Source: Subdoligranulum variabile | GTDB lineage: Bacteria > Bacillota > Clostridia > Oscillospirales > Ruminococcaceae | Length of the DNA stretch: 64,000 bases | Direction of reading: 5' to 3' | NCBI GenBank assembly: GCA_003343905.1 | Contig: QAKI01000043.1 | Span: 266,569 to 330,568 of the forward strand | In this document: positions 1 through 8,517 of the stretch, piece by piece | How the letters are laid out: each line of letters opens with the position of its first letter | How positions within the stretch are numbered: the first letter of the stretch is position 1 | Made by a program: the position numbers and the translations under genes | Notes under the pieces: model-generated | What the model was told of the DNA's origin: nothing | What the model saw: only the letters and a program-made list of their open reading frames with translations | Databases searched by the model: none

Positions 1-1255
1 GCACATCGGGCGGGGGCGCGCCGTTTTCAAGAAACAAAAAGGCAACGTCGAAGGGTGGACGGCGGGCCGGGTAGGTGCCCTTGCCGTCGGTAAAATACAG
101 CGCGCCCTGCATATCCCGCAGGGGACCTTCGGCGCGAAGCTGTTCGATGCGGGCGAACGCCGGGCGGAAGTCCGTCCCGCCGCCGCCCACCAGCCGGAAT
201 CCCTCGGTGTAGCGGTCCAGATCGTCCAGGTCGCGCAGCCAGGTCTCCTCCCGCACGGCGTTGTCCGCCTGCATGACGAGGATACGGCACTGGCGGAAAA
301 AACTGTCCTGGCTTTTCAGCAGGGTGAAGGTCTCCCGCAGGAAGGACTTGACAAGGTCCCCGGCGGTGGACTCGCTGGTGTCCAGTACGATCACGAAATC
401 CCGGATCTTTTTGCTCTCGCGGCTTTCCAGCGGCTCGATCAGCGGCATTTTGCCGTAGATGCGCAGGCCGTAGGTGTAGTACCCCAGGTCGAATTCATCG
501 GGGTCAAGGCGGGGTTCCTCCCGCCAGACGGCGAACCGGCGCAGAAAATCCCGGTAGCTGCGGCGGCTGCGGCTGACCTGCACCTGGGCCTGCAGTGCCT
601 GGGCGCCGTCGCTGGCGCCCGCCTGCTGCCCGGCCTGCTCCATGCTCAGTTGGGTCTGGCGGCCCATCTGTTCCCACTGGCGGCCCTGGATCTGGGCGGC
701 GGGGCTGTCCGGGTCAGCGGGCCAAAGGCGGTGGCTGTCGCAGAAAAATTCCTGCCGCAGGGGTTCCCGTTCTGCGGGCTCCATCCCGGTCAGGGCCTGA
801 TAGATCGGCCCCGCAGCCAGAAAGCGGCATTGGCCGCGCAGCCGGGCATAGACCTGTTGGCGCGCCCAGCCGATGGGGCGCTCGGTGGCGGGGGTGTGCA
901 GGCCGTCCAGAATATGTTCCACCGCAATGTCGCAGGCAAGGCCCCACAGGTCGGGGTCCCGTCGGTCCCGCAGCCACAGGTGCCGCAGGATGCAGTGCAG
1001 CAGGCTGTGCAGGTAGGCGCGGGGCAGATACCGCCGGTTTTTGCGGTACAGCCCCAGCACCCAGCCCGGCGGGTAATACAGGTGCGCGCCGTCGGTGGCA
1101 AAGGCCGTCTGGGTGCTGTTCAGCGGGGCAGGGGGGAGCGCGCCCAGCGCGGCGTTCAGGTAGCGTTGGTCCAGGTACAGCTCCCCGCGGATCTGTTCCA
1201 TCACGCGGTGCGCCATGGCCTGTTCCCATTCAGTCTGGGTCTGTTTGTGTGGCAT
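1..1255 (-). CDS. VWA-like metallopeptidase-family protein (DUF2201/COG3864), partial
   Basis: The gene runs off the left edge; 418 residues are present from an ATG at 1255. It belongs to the family that joins a zinc-peptidase-like N-terminal domain to a C-terminal von Willebrand A-like domain. Seen: a His-rich helix HSLLHCILRH at residues 83-92, a MIDAS-type metal site DTSES near 292-296, and the family segment GGTDFRPAF near 358. Homologues usually read HExxH at the first site; serine replaces the glutamate here, so peptidase activity is doubtful. It follows the LRR gene by 14 bases and is probably co-transcribed with it. Relatives often sit beside a MoxR-type AAA ATPase; none is visible, but one could lie past the edge. 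The cellular role is unknown. Confidence 0.8.
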   Translation of the reverse strand, partial: MPHKQTQTEWEQAMAHRVMEQIRGELYLDQRYLNAALGALPPAPLNSTQTAFATDGAHLYYPPGWVLGLYRKNRRYLPRAYLHSLLHCILRHLWLRDRRDPDLWGLACDIAVEHILDGLHTPATERPIGWARQQVYARLRGQCRFLAAGPIYQALTGMEPAEREPLRQEFFCDSHRLWPADPDSPAAQIQGRQWEQMGRQTQLSMEQAGQQAGASDGAQALQAQVQVSRSRRSYRDFLRRFAVWREEPRLDPDEFDLGYYTYGLRIYGKMPLIEPLESRESKKIRDFVIVLDTSESTAGDLVKSFLRETFTLLKSQDSFFRQCRILVMQADNAVREETWLRDLDDLDRYTEGFRLVGGGGTDFRPAFARIEQLRAEGPLRDMQGALYFTDGKGTYPARRPPFDVAFLFLENGAPPPDV

Positions 1256-1269
1256 AAGGCGTACCCCCG

Positions 1270-2181
1270 TTACAGATCGTCAAAGTCGTAGCGTTTGGCG
1301 GCGCGTTTGGGGCGCGCCAGCAGAATGGCGGACCCGGCGCTCCACCCGGCGCGGGCGCAGCGGGCGGCGGCGTCCCGCACCGGCAGCCCCAGTTTGACCA
1401 GCAGCCGCAGCGCGTCCTCCTGCCGGTCGTCGATGGCCAGATCGAAGGCGGCGTCGGGGTGGGCGGTCAGGTAAAATTCATAGTCGGTCCGGGCGTCCTC
1501 CCGCAGGGCGAAAGGGCACAGCAGCCGCCCCAGGGCCATGCGGACCATCTTGCTCTCCGGCTCGCCCACGCAGGCCTGGGCAAAGGCCGCGTCATAGGCG
1601 GCGTAATCCACGCAGCCCCCCGCGAAGCACTGGCGCATACGGTAGCCCTCGCCCTCGATGCTGTGGTTGAAAATGTGGGCGGGGGTGTTTTCGTCCAGCA
1701 GTTCCATATATTCAGGGTAGAACAGCCGGGCGCCCGGCGCGCCGAGAAAGACGGCGCTCACATCGGCGCTCACCGCGCCCAGCAGCTTTTTCAGGCCGGT
1801 GGCGGCGCCGGGGGCGGCCCGCAGGGCAAACTCCCGCAGGGCGCGGCAGTTGGTGAACAGGTCGCTGCCCAGACTTTCCAGCCCTGCGCCCAGTTCGACC
1901 CGGCGCAGGCGGCGGCAGTTGTAAAACGCCGCGCTGTGCAGCACCCGCAGCGTGTCCGGCAGGGTCACTTCCTCCACAAAATTGCCGGTCACGGGGTGGC
2001 TGTTGGCGCTGCCCGCAGGCCACAGGGTCCCGCCCTCCACCGGGCGGTCGGCAAAGCAGTAGGGGCCCAGTTCGGTGACGGGGGCCCCGTTTACTTCACC
2101 GGGCACGATGGGGCAGGGGGAATCCCCCAAAACGCGCAGGATGCGCACCCCGTCCCCGCAGGGCTCCCATAGTACAGACAT
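1270..2181 (-). CDS. Leucine-rich-repeat (BspA/LRR_5-like) protein
   Basis: This 303-residue protein has an N-terminal half that resembles BspA-type leucine-rich repeats: it contains units such as VTLPDTLRVLHSAAFYNCRR followed by another L..L..LF.NC unit. No signal peptide or membrane segment is seen, so it is probably cytoplasmic. The second half is Ala/Arg-rich and ends RYDFDDL; I do not recognise it as a known domain. The ATG at 2181 is preceded by GGAGG. It is the first gene of a two-gene unit with the VWA-like gene. A role in protein-protein interaction is plausible for the fold, but no specific function can be named. Confidence 0.75.
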   Translation of the reverse strand: MSVLWEPCGDGVRILRVLGDSPCPIVPGEVNGAPVTELGPYCFADRPVEGGTLWPAGSANSHPVTGNFVEEVTLPDTLRVLHSAAFYNCRRLRRVELGAGLESLGSDLFTNCRALREFALRAAPGAATGLKKLLGAVSADVSAVFLGAPGARLFYPEYMELLDENTPAHIFNHSIEGEGYRMRQCFAGGCVDYAAYDAAFAQACVGEPESKMVRMALGRLLCPFALREDARTDYEFYLTAHPDAAFDLAIDDRQEDALRLLVKLGLPVRDAAARCARAGWSAGSAILLARPKRAAKRYDFDDL

Positions 2182-2196
2182 CTTTGCTTCCTCCCC

Positions 2197-2225
2197 TTTA
2201 CATTATCGCCATTATAGCATAAAAT
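2197..2225 (+). promoter_or_regulatory. Promoter for the MATE gene, overlapping the divergent promoter
   Basis: TTTACA (2197-2202) and TAAAAT (2220-2225) are separated by exactly 17 bases. The -10 lies against the divergent -10 of the LRR gene, so the two promoters overlap and may compete for polymerase. Confidence 0.55.
2211..2219 (-). promoter_or_regulatory. Extended -10 promoter for the LRR/VWA unit
   Basis: On the minus strand TGCTATAAT is an extended -10 element about 30 bases before the LRR start codon. The -35 position (TTCCTT, 17 bases upstream) is weak, as is usual with an extended -10. Confidence 0.55.
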
Positions 2226-2269
2226 AGGTGCGCAAGGAATACAAATAGAGGAGAAAAACGGGTTTCATC

Positions 2270-3661
2270 ATGCATACTGTCAAACAAACGGACATCCTGA
2301 CCGGCAGCATCCCACGCCAACTGCTGGCCTTTTTTCTGCCCATTTGGTTTGGGACGCTGTTCCAGCAGCTGTACAATACGGCGGACACGCTCATCGTGGG
2401 CAACTTTGTGGGGACCAATGCCCTGGCGGCGGTGGGCGCTACCGGCCCCTTCGTCAATCTGCTGGTGGGGCTGTTCGTAGGGCTTTGCAGCGGTGCGGGC
2501 GTGGTGGTGGCCCAAAGCTGCGGCGCCCGTGACCTGGATACCGTGGACCGCCAGGTACACACGGCGCTGGTGTTCAGCGTCGTCATCGGCGCGCTGCTCA
2601 CGGTGGTGGGGCTGCTTACGGCGGAGCCGGTGCTGCGCATCATGGGCACGCCGGAAGAAATACTGGGCGATGCGGCGCTGTATCTGCGCATCTACTTCCT
2701 GGGCATGATCCCCCAGATCCTTTACAATATGGGGACCAACATCCTGCGGGCGGCGGGCGACTCCAAGCGGCCGCTGTACTTCCTGATCGTGGCTTCGCTG
2801 GTCAACATCGTGCTGGACGTTATATTCATTGCGGTGTTCCACTGGGGCGTGGCCGGTGCGGCGCTGGCGACCATCATCAGCCAGGTGGCCAGCGCGGTGC
2901 TGACCCTGCGGTGCCTGGCGGGGTCCCAGGGAATGCCCTGGAACCTGTCCGCTGAAAAGCTGCGGATGGAACGCACCATTCTGGTGGCGATCTGTATGAT
3001 CGGCGTTCCGGCGGCTGCCCAGAGCGCCCTGTACAACGTCAGCAACATGATGATCCAGAGCTGCATGAACGGCTTTGGCACCGATACCATCGCGGCCTGG
3101 GGCGTTTACGGGAAGATCGACTTCCTTTTTTGGATGACCATCAACTCCCTGGGCATATCCATCACGACTTTTGTAGGGCAGAACTTTGGGGCCCGGCAGT
3201 ATGACCGTGTGCACCGCGGCACCCGTATCTGCCTGGGAATGTCCGCGGCCATTGCGCTGGGCATCAGCGTGGTGTTCCTGCTGGCGGCCGTGCCGCTGTT
3301 CCGGCTGTTCAGCCAGGATCCGGAAGTCATTGCTGTGGGTGTGGAGATGATGCACGTTCTGGTGCCGGCCTATATCACCTATGTGTGTATCGAGGTGCTT
3401 TCCGGCGCGTTGCGCGGCTGCGGCGATGTGTGGATCCCCACCCTGATCACGGTGGTGTGTGTCTGCGGGCTGCGCATCCTGTGGCTGCTGACGGCGGTGC
3501 CCCGGTGGCATACGGTGGCCATGGTGGAACTCAGCTATCCCATCACCTGGACGCTGGCCTCGGTGCTGTTCGTCATCTACTATAAAAAGGGCACCTGGCT
3601 GAAGCGGTGCATCGCGGCCCGCCATGGGGAAGCCGCGGACAAGACGGCGGTTCATTCCTGA
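2270..3661 (+). CDS. MATE family efflux transporter
   Basis: This 463-residue protein is the usual MATE length, with about 12 hydrophobic membrane segments. The N-terminus has the family pattern GSIPRQLLAFFLPIWFGTLF followed by the LYNTADTLIVGNFVG segment. MATE proteins export cationic drugs and metabolites using a sodium or proton gradient across the cytoplasmic membrane; the substrate cannot be read from sequence. The gene is monocistronic: divergent from the LRR gene and closed by a strong bidirectional terminator. The nearest purine-rich stretch (GAGGAG) is about 16 bases before the ATG, an unusually long spacing, so initiation may be weak. Confidence 0.9.
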   Translation: MHTVKQTDILTGSIPRQLLAFFLPIWFGTLFQQLYNTADTLIVGNFVGTNALAAVGATGPFVNLLVGLFVGLCSGAGVVVAQSCGARDLDTVDRQVHTALVFSVVIGALLTVVGLLTAEPVLRIMGTPEEILGDAALYLRIYFLGMIPQILYNMGTNILRAAGDSKRPLYFLIVASLVNIVLDVIFIAVFHWGVAGAALATIISQVASAVLTLRCLAGSQGMPWNLSAEKLRMERTILVAICMIGVPAAAQSALYNVSNMMIQSCMNGFGTDTIAAWGVYGKIDFLFWMTINSLGISITTFVGQNFGARQYDRVHRGTRICLGMSAAIALGISVVFLLAAVPLFRLFSQDPEVIAVGVEMMHVLVPAYITYVCIEVLSGALRGCGDVWIPTLITVVCVCGLRILWLLTAVPRWHTVAMVELSYPITWTLASVLFVIYYKKGTWLKRCIAARHGEAADKTAVHS

Positions 3662-3684
3662 TAGGGCCTGATTATAACAAAAAC

Positions 3685-3716
3685 AAGCCCGGCGCTGCTG
3701 CGCCGGGCTTGGCCTT
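3685..3716. terminator. Bidirectional terminator between MATE and glnS
   Basis: A perfect 10-bp stem (AAGCCCGGCG, 3685-3694, with CGCCGGGCTT, 3701-3710) encloses a CTGCTG loop. T-rich sequence follows in both directions, so it can end both convergent genes. Confidence 0.85.
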
Positions 3717-3739
3717 TTATAAAGCGGTTAAAGTGGTTT

Positions 3740-5401
3740 TTACAGCTTGAAGCTGTCTTTCAGCGTCACGATGCGGTTGTACACGCCGGGATGTTTGCTG
3801 TCGGGGGTAAAGTAGCCGGTGCGCACGAACTGGAAGCGGTCGCCCGGCTGGGCGTCGTGCAGGCTCTCCTCCAGCTTGGCATGGGAGATGACCGTCACGC
3901 TCTCAGGGTTCAGATAATCCTTGAAGTCCGCGCCGTCGGGAATGCCGTTCATGTTGGATTCAGTGAACAGCTTGTCATACAGGCGGATCTCGGCGTCCTC
4001 GCAGTGGGCGCAGCTCACCCAGTGGATGGTGCCGCGCACCTTGCGGCCGTCAGCCGGGTTGCCGTTGCGGGTCTCAAGGTCGGCCTCGGCATGGATGGCG
4101 GTGATGTTGCCCTCGGCGTCCTTGTCCACGCCGGTGCAGCGGACCAGATAAGCGCCCATCAGGCGCACTTCGCTGCCGGGGGTCAGGCGCTTGAACTTGG
4201 GCGGCGGCACCTCGAAAAAGTCGCTGCGGTCGATCCAGACTTCTCTCGTAAACGCCACCGGGCGGGTGGAGGCGTCGCCCGCTTCCCGGTTGGGGTTGTT
4301 GGGCAGTTCGAAGGTCTCGCACTGGTCGGCGGGGTAGTTGTCGATGATGAGCTTGACCGGGTCCAGCACCGCCACGCGGCGCGGGGCGCTCAGTTCCAGT
4401 TCGGCGCGCAGCACGGCTTCCAACTGGCGCATATCCACCAGGCTGTCGGCCTTGGCGATGCCGGCCTCTTTCACGAAAGTGAAGATGCTGGTGGGCGTGT
4501 AGCCGCGGCGGCGCAGGCCGCACAGGGTCGGCATACGGGGGTCGTCCCAGCCGTCCACGATCTGCTTTTCCACCAGTTCGCGCAGGTAGCGTTTGCTCAT
4601 GACGGTGTTGGTCACGTTCAGGCGGGCAAACTCGCGCTGTTTGGGGAACTCGCTGCCGAACAGGTTGCGCACCACCCAGTCATACAGCGGGCGGTGGTTC
4701 TCAAATTCCAGGCTGCACAGGCTGAAGGTGATGCCCTCGATGGCGTCCTGGATCGGGTGGGCAAAGTCGTACAGCGGGTAGATGCACCATTTGTTGCCCT
4801 GGCGGTGGTGGGACACATGCTTGATGCGGTAGATCGCCGGGTCGCGCATGTTCATGTTGGGGCTGGCCAGGTCGATCTTGGCGCGCAGGGTCTTTTCGCC
4901 GTCGCCGAACTCACCGGCGCGCATACGGCGGAACAGGTCCAGGTTCTCTTCCGGCGTGCGGTCCCGGTAAGGGCTGGGACGGCTGGGCTTGCCGGCGTCG
5001 TTGCCGCGGTATTCCTGCATCTGTTCGCGGGTCAGATCGTCCACATAGGCTTTGCCTTCCCGGATGAGCTGCTCGGCATATTCGTAGCATTTTTCAAAAT
5101 AGTCGCTGCCGTAGAAGATGCCGCCGTTGGGGTCCGCGCCCAGCCAGTGCAGGTCCTGCAGGATGCTCTGCACATACTCGTCGTCCTCGCGGGCGGGGTT
5201 GGTATCGTCAAAACGCAGGTTGAACAGGCCGCCGTAATGCTTGGCGATGGTGTAGTTGATGAAGATGGCCTTGGCCGAACCGATATGCAGGTAGCCGTTC
5301 GGCTCCGGCGGAAAACGGGTATGCACGGTGTCGACCTTGCCCTCGGCCAGGTCGGCGTCGATGATCTCCGTCAAAAAGTTGGAAAATTTTTCTTCTGCCA
5401 T
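3740..5401 (-). CDS. glnS: Glutaminyl-tRNA synthetase
   Basis: Class I aminoacyl-tRNA synthetase, 553 residues, charging tRNA-Gln. The HIGH motif reads HIGS within PEPNGYLHIGSAKA (residues 33-46); the KMSKS motif is VMSKR near 267. The C-terminal half matches the GlnRS anticodon-binding beta-barrels. I chose the ATG at 5401, with GGGGTG 7 bases before it, over a GTG three codons upstream. Many Gram-positives lack GlnRS and use GatCAB instead; GlnRS genes in Clostridia are thought to be horizontally acquired, though nothing in this copy's composition stands out. It stands alone between a promoter and a terminator. Confidence 0.95.
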   Translation of the reverse strand: MAEEKFSNFLTEIIDADLAEGKVDTVHTRFPPEPNGYLHIGSAKAIFINYTIAKHYGGLFNLRFDDTNPAREDDEYVQSILQDLHWLGADPNGGIFYGSDYFEKCYEYAEQLIREGKAYVDDLTREQMQEYRGNDAGKPSRPSPYRDRTPEENLDLFRRMRAGEFGDGEKTLRAKIDLASPNMNMRDPAIYRIKHVSHHRQGNKWCIYPLYDFAHPIQDAIEGITFSLCSLEFENHRPLYDWVVRNLFGSEFPKQREFARLNVTNTVMSKRYLRELVEKQIVDGWDDPRMPTLCGLRRRGYTPTSIFTFVKEAGIAKADSLVDMRQLEAVLRAELELSAPRRVAVLDPVKLIIDNYPADQCETFELPNNPNREAGDASTRPVAFTREVWIDRSDFFEVPPPKFKRLTPGSEVRLMGAYLVRCTGVDKDAEGNITAIHAEADLETRNGNPADGRKVRGTIHWVSCAHCEDAEIRLYDKLFTESNMNGIPDGADFKDYLNPESVTVISHAKLEESLHDAQPGDRFQFVRTGYFTPDSKHPGVYNRIVTLKDSFKL

Positions 5402-5432
5402 AGATTGCACCCCAAATTTTTAGTATTTTTTT

Positions 5433-5461
5433 ATTTTATACCATTTCCGGGCGGTTGACAA
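5433..5461 (-). promoter_or_regulatory. Promoter for glnS
   Basis: On the minus strand TTGTCA (5461-5456) and TAAAAT (5438-5433) are spaced by 17 bases. The -10 is about 32 bases before the glnS ATG. Confidence 0.6.
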
Positions 5462-5478
5462 GGGCCGCAGCAGAAAAG

Positions 5479-5727
5479 TCACAGCGGAAAAGGCGGCAGC
5501 AGTTCAGGAACGGTGACGCGCAGGGCGCGGGCCAGGTAAAAAAGTTCGTAATCTGCGACCAGGCGTTCGCCGGTCTCTATGCGGCTGATCGCTTTCTGGG
5601 TCATATCCAGCCCGGCAAGCTGTACGCGGGCGGCCAGTTCTTCCTGGGAAAGGCGGGCGGCTTTGCGCAGCAGGCGCACCTGCTCGCCGGTAACATTGCA
5701 TCGGCCATTGGGGCGGTAGATCTTCAT
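5479..5727 (-). CDS. XRE-family helix-turn-helix regulator
   Basis: A small 82-residue DNA-binding protein that is almost entirely a Cro/CI-type HTH domain (about residues 14-70), with the characteristic SQEELAARV and KAISRIETGER segments. There is no sensor domain. The ATG at 5727 is preceded by GAGG with 8-base spacing; an upstream TTG would extend it by 8 residues but has no ribosome site. It is divergent from the zinc-ribbon gene, and an inverted repeat TTTTAGTCA flanks the shared intergenic region, which suggests it represses itself and its neighbour. The ligand or signal is unknown. Confidence 0.8.
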   Translation of the reverse strand: MKIYRPNGRCNVTGEQVRLLRKAARLSQEELAARVQLAGLDMTQKAISRIETGERLVADYELFYLARALRVTVPELLPPFPL

Positions 5728-5741
5728 GCAGCAGTCCTCGT

Positions 5742-5817
5742 TTTTAGTCAAAAGATGGATATTTACTATTGACGATACTGCGTTTTGGTGATAATATTAT
5801 CCCAAAGATGACTAAAA
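5742..5817. promoter_or_regulatory. Candidate XRE operator: inverted repeats flanking a promoter
   Basis: TTTTAGTCA (5742-5750) recurs as its complement TGACTAAAA (5809-5817), 58 bases apart. Between them is a promoter for the zinc-ribbon gene: TTGACG (5769-5774), 17 bases, TAATAT (5792-5797). One half-site lies just after the expected transcription start; the other lies within the leader of the divergent XRE gene. This arrangement fits one repressor controlling both genes; binding is inferred, not shown. Confidence 0.5.
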
Positions 5818-5835
5818 TATAAACGGAGGAAGAAT

Positions 5836-6621
5836 ATGCAGGCAAACCGGAAAAACGAAAGCAGCAATCAGGGGCGTAAACTGTGCAGACATTGCAGGAT
5901 GGAAATTCCCCAGGATGCAAAAGTTTGCCCCTACTGCCACAAAAAGCAGAAGGGCAAGGGAAAATGGTTTGCGTTGGGCATCGTGGTTGCGGTGATCCTG
6001 CTGGCGGCGGCCGGTGGCGCGGGGAACCATACCGCGCAGGACAGCGGCGCCCAGAGCGGGGCACCCGCATCGCAGGAGGAAATGCCCGCAGCGTCGCAGG
6101 TAGTCCCGCAGGAAACGGCGCAGCCGACCCCGACGCCTACGGAGGAACCCGCCGGGACCCGGTATGAAAGCGGTATGTATCTGGTGGGGACCGATATTCC
6201 GGCAGGGGAATACGCGGTTTTTGCAGAACGCAGTCTGGGCTATATGGAAGTGGATTCCGACAGCAGCGGGAATTTTGACGCTATTCTCTGCAACGAAAAT
6301 TTCAGCTACAACACGATCGTCACACTGGAAGAAGGGCGCTATTTTTCCATGACGGGAGCCTATGCGGTGCCCCTGGAAGAAGCGCAGATCAGCACGGACG
6401 GCAATGGTATGTTCAAAGTGGGGGTCCATATCCCGGCAGGGGAATATAAGATCGAAGTCGATGAGGATTCCGCCATGGGCTGGGGCTATATCGAAGTGGC
6501 GACGGACAGCAGCCACGATTTTAACAGTATCCGAACCAACGACAACATTGAATCTTCCACCTATATCAGCGTGAGCGACGGCGAATATTTGACGCTGAAC
6601 GGCTGTCATATCCAGCAGTAA
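5836..6621 (+). CDS. Zinc-ribbon membrane protein with two DIPAGEY repeats
   Basis: 261 residues of unknown function. The N-terminus carries a zinc ribbon (Cys17, 20, 31, 34; CRHC and CPYC), followed by one membrane helix (about 44-62) and a Pro/Thr-rich linker. Two copies of a roughly 70-residue module follow; each has a GxYxVGxDIPAGEY-type start, a YxEVxSDS segment and a final tight turn. The topology predicted is cytoplasmic zinc ribbon and extracytoplasmic repeats. Such repeats occur in uncharacterised cell-surface proteins of Firmicutes. GGAGGA precedes the ATG by 5 bases. It is monocistronic and probably controlled by the divergent XRE protein. Confidence 0.75.
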   Translation: MQANRKNESSNQGRKLCRHCRMEIPQDAKVCPYCHKKQKGKGKWFALGIVVAVILLAAAGGAGNHTAQDSGAQSGAPASQEEMPAASQVVPQETAQPTPTPTEEPAGTRYESGMYLVGTDIPAGEYAVFAERSLGYMEVDSDSSGNFDAILCNENFSYNTIVTLEEGRYFSMTGAYAVPLEEAQISTDGNGMFKVGVHIPAGEYKIEVDEDSAMGWGYIEVATDSSHDFNSIRTNDNIESSTYISVSDGEYLTLNGCHIQQ

Positions 6622-6638
6622 CGCAGAGCAGTACCCAT

Positions 6639-6692
6639 AAAACAGCACTCCGGCCCAACGGGATGTTTCCCGTGGGCCGGAGTGCTGTTTTT
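6639..6692. terminator. Long bidirectional terminator
   Basis: A 19-bp perfect outer stem (6639-6657 with 6673-6691) contains a smaller CGGGA/TCCCG stem at its tip. It has A-tract and T-tract ends, so it serves both the zinc-ribbon gene and lepA, which converge here. Confidence 0.85.
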
Positions 6693-6708
6693 ATGGGTTG
6701 GCGGGGAT

Positions 6709-8517
6709 TTAGGAATCCGAATCCAGTTTGAGAACCGCCGTGAACGCCTCGCTGGGCAGGGTCACGCTGCCCAGTTTGCGCATCTTCTTTTTGCCTTCCT
6801 TCTGCTTTTCCAGCAGCTTCTTCTTACGGGTGATGTCGCCGCCGTAGCACTTGGCCAGCACGTCCTTGCGCATGGCCTTGACGGTCTCGCGGGCAATGAT
6901 CTTGCCGCCCACGGCTGCCTGGATGGGGATCTCAAACAGCGCGCGGGGGATGTTCTCCTTCAGCTTTTCGCAGATGCGGCGGCCCTTGGCGTAGGCGTTG
7001 TCCGAGAACACGATCATCGAGAGCGCGTCCACCGGGTCGCCGTTGAGCAGGAAGTCCAGCCGCACGAGCTTGCTCTCGTGCCAGCCTTCCCATTCGTAGT
7101 CGTAGCTGGCATAGCCGCGGCTGCGGGATTTGATGGCATCGAAGAAGTCGTAGACGATCTCGCCCAGGGGCAGCTGATAATGCAGGTCCACGCGCGTTTC
7201 GTCCATATACTTCATGTCCACCAGCACGCCGCGCTTGGACTGGCACAGGTCCATCAGCGGGCCTACATAGTCGTTGGGGGTGTAGATGTGGGCGTTGACG
7301 AAAGGCTCCTCCTGCTTGACGATGCGGGTGGGGTCCGGGTAGGAGGCTGGGTTGTCGATGATCTCGACGGTGCCGTCGGTCATCGTCAGCCGGTACTGGA
7401 CGCCGGGGGTCGTGGTGATCAGGTCCAGATCGAACTCCCGTTCCAGGCGTTCGGTGATGATCTCCATGTGCAGCAGGCCCAGGAACCCGCAGCGGAAACC
7501 GAAGCCCAGGGCGGCGCTGGTCTCCGGCTCAAAACTCAGGGAAGCGTCGTTGAGCTGCAGCTTTTCCAGCGCGTCTTTCAGGTCGGGGTAGTCGGCGCCG
7601 TCGGCGGGGTAGATGCCGCAGAACACCATCGGCGTCACGGTGCGAAAACCGGGCAGCGGTTCCGCTGTGGGGCGCGCGGCCGAGGTCACCGTATCGCCCA
7701 CGCGGGTGTCCCGCACGGTCTTGATGCTGGCGGTCAGGTAGCCGACCTCGCCGGCTTCCAGTTTGTCGCAGGGGGTCAGGCTGGTGGCGCCCATGTGGCC
7801 GACTTCCACCAACTGGAACTCCGCGCCGGTGCTCATCAGGCGGATGGTGTCGCCGGGGCGCACGGTGCCCTCAAACACGCGCACATAGACGATGACGCCC
7901 TTGTAGCTGTCGTAAATGGAGTCGAAGATCAGGGCTTTCAGCGGCGCTTCGGGATCGCCGGAAGGGGCGGGGATGTCTTTCACGACGGATTCCAGCACCT
8001 CTTTGATGCCCACGCCCAGCTTGGCCGATACGCGCGGCGCTTCCATGCAGGGCAGGCCGATCACGTCCTCCACTTCCTTGGCGACGGTCTCAGGGTCGGC
8101 GCTGGGCAGGTCGATCTTGTTCAGGATCGGCACCACTTCCAGATTGTGGTCCAGCGCCAGGTAGCAGTTGGCCAGGGTCTGGGCTTCCACACCCTGGCTG
8201 GCGTCCACCACCAGCACCGCGCCCTCACAGGCGGCCAGGCTGCGGCTGACTTCGTACTGGAAGTCCACATGGCCCGGCGTGTCGATCAGGTTCAGTTCAT
8301 AGGTGTTCCCATCATCCGCCTTGTAGCGCATGGTGACGGCGCGGGCCTTGATCGTGATGCCGCGCTCCTTCTCGATGTCCATATCGTCCAGCACCTGATC
8401 CGTCATGGTGCGTTTGTCCACGCTGTCGGTCAGTTCCAGCATCCGGTCCGACAGGGTCGATTTGCCGTGGTCGATGTGGGCGATGATACAAAAATTGCGG
8501 ATCGTATCGCGTGCCAT
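6709..8517 (-). CDS. lepA: Elongation factor 4 (LepA)
   Basis: Ribosome-associated translational GTPase of 602 residues, the family's normal length. The P-loop AHIDHGKSTL is at the N-terminus, and the DTPGH and NKIDLPSADP segments follow. The C-terminus has the LepA-specific domain, with KKLLEKQKEGKKKMR near the end. LepA acts on stalled or mistranslocated ribosomes and in ribosome assembly. It is the last gene of the ttcA-alr-lepA operon; its ATG overlaps the alr stop codon by one base (TGATG) with GGAGG inside the alr 3' end, so translation is probably coupled. Confidence 0.96.
   Translation of the reverse strand: MARDTIRNFCIIAHIDHGKSTLSDRMLELTDSVDKRTMTDQVLDDMDIEKERGITIKARAVTMRYKADDGNTYELNLIDTPGHVDFQYEVSRSLAACEGAVLVVDASQGVEAQTLANCYLALDHNLEVVPILNKIDLPSADPETVAKEVEDVIGLPCMEAPRVSAKLGVGIKEVLESVVKDIPAPSGDPEAPLKALIFDSIYDSYKGVIVYVRVFEGTVRPGDTIRLMSTGAEFQLVEVGHMGATSLTPCDKLEAGEVGYLTASIKTVRDTRVGDTVTSAARPTAEPLPGFRTVTPMVFCGIYPADGADYPDLKDALEKLQLNDASLSFEPETSAALGFGFRCGFLGLLHMEIITERLEREFDLDLITTTPGVQYRLTMTDGTVEIIDNPASYPDPTRIVKQEEPFVNAHIYTPNDYVGPLMDLCQSKRGVLVDMKYMDETRVDLHYQLPLGEIVYDFFDAIKSRSRGYASYDYEWEGWHESKLVRLDFLLNGDPVDALSMIVFSDNAYAKGRRICEKLKENIPRALFEIPIQAAVGGKIIARETVKAMRKDVLAKCYGGDITRKKKLLEKQKEGKKKMRKLGSVTLPSEAFTAVLKLDSDS

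Noticed and set aside
2198..3655. A 485-codon minus-strand frame opposite the MATE gene
   Set aside because: The translation is His/Gln/Arg-rich with no domain, while the plus strand encodes a full MATE protein.
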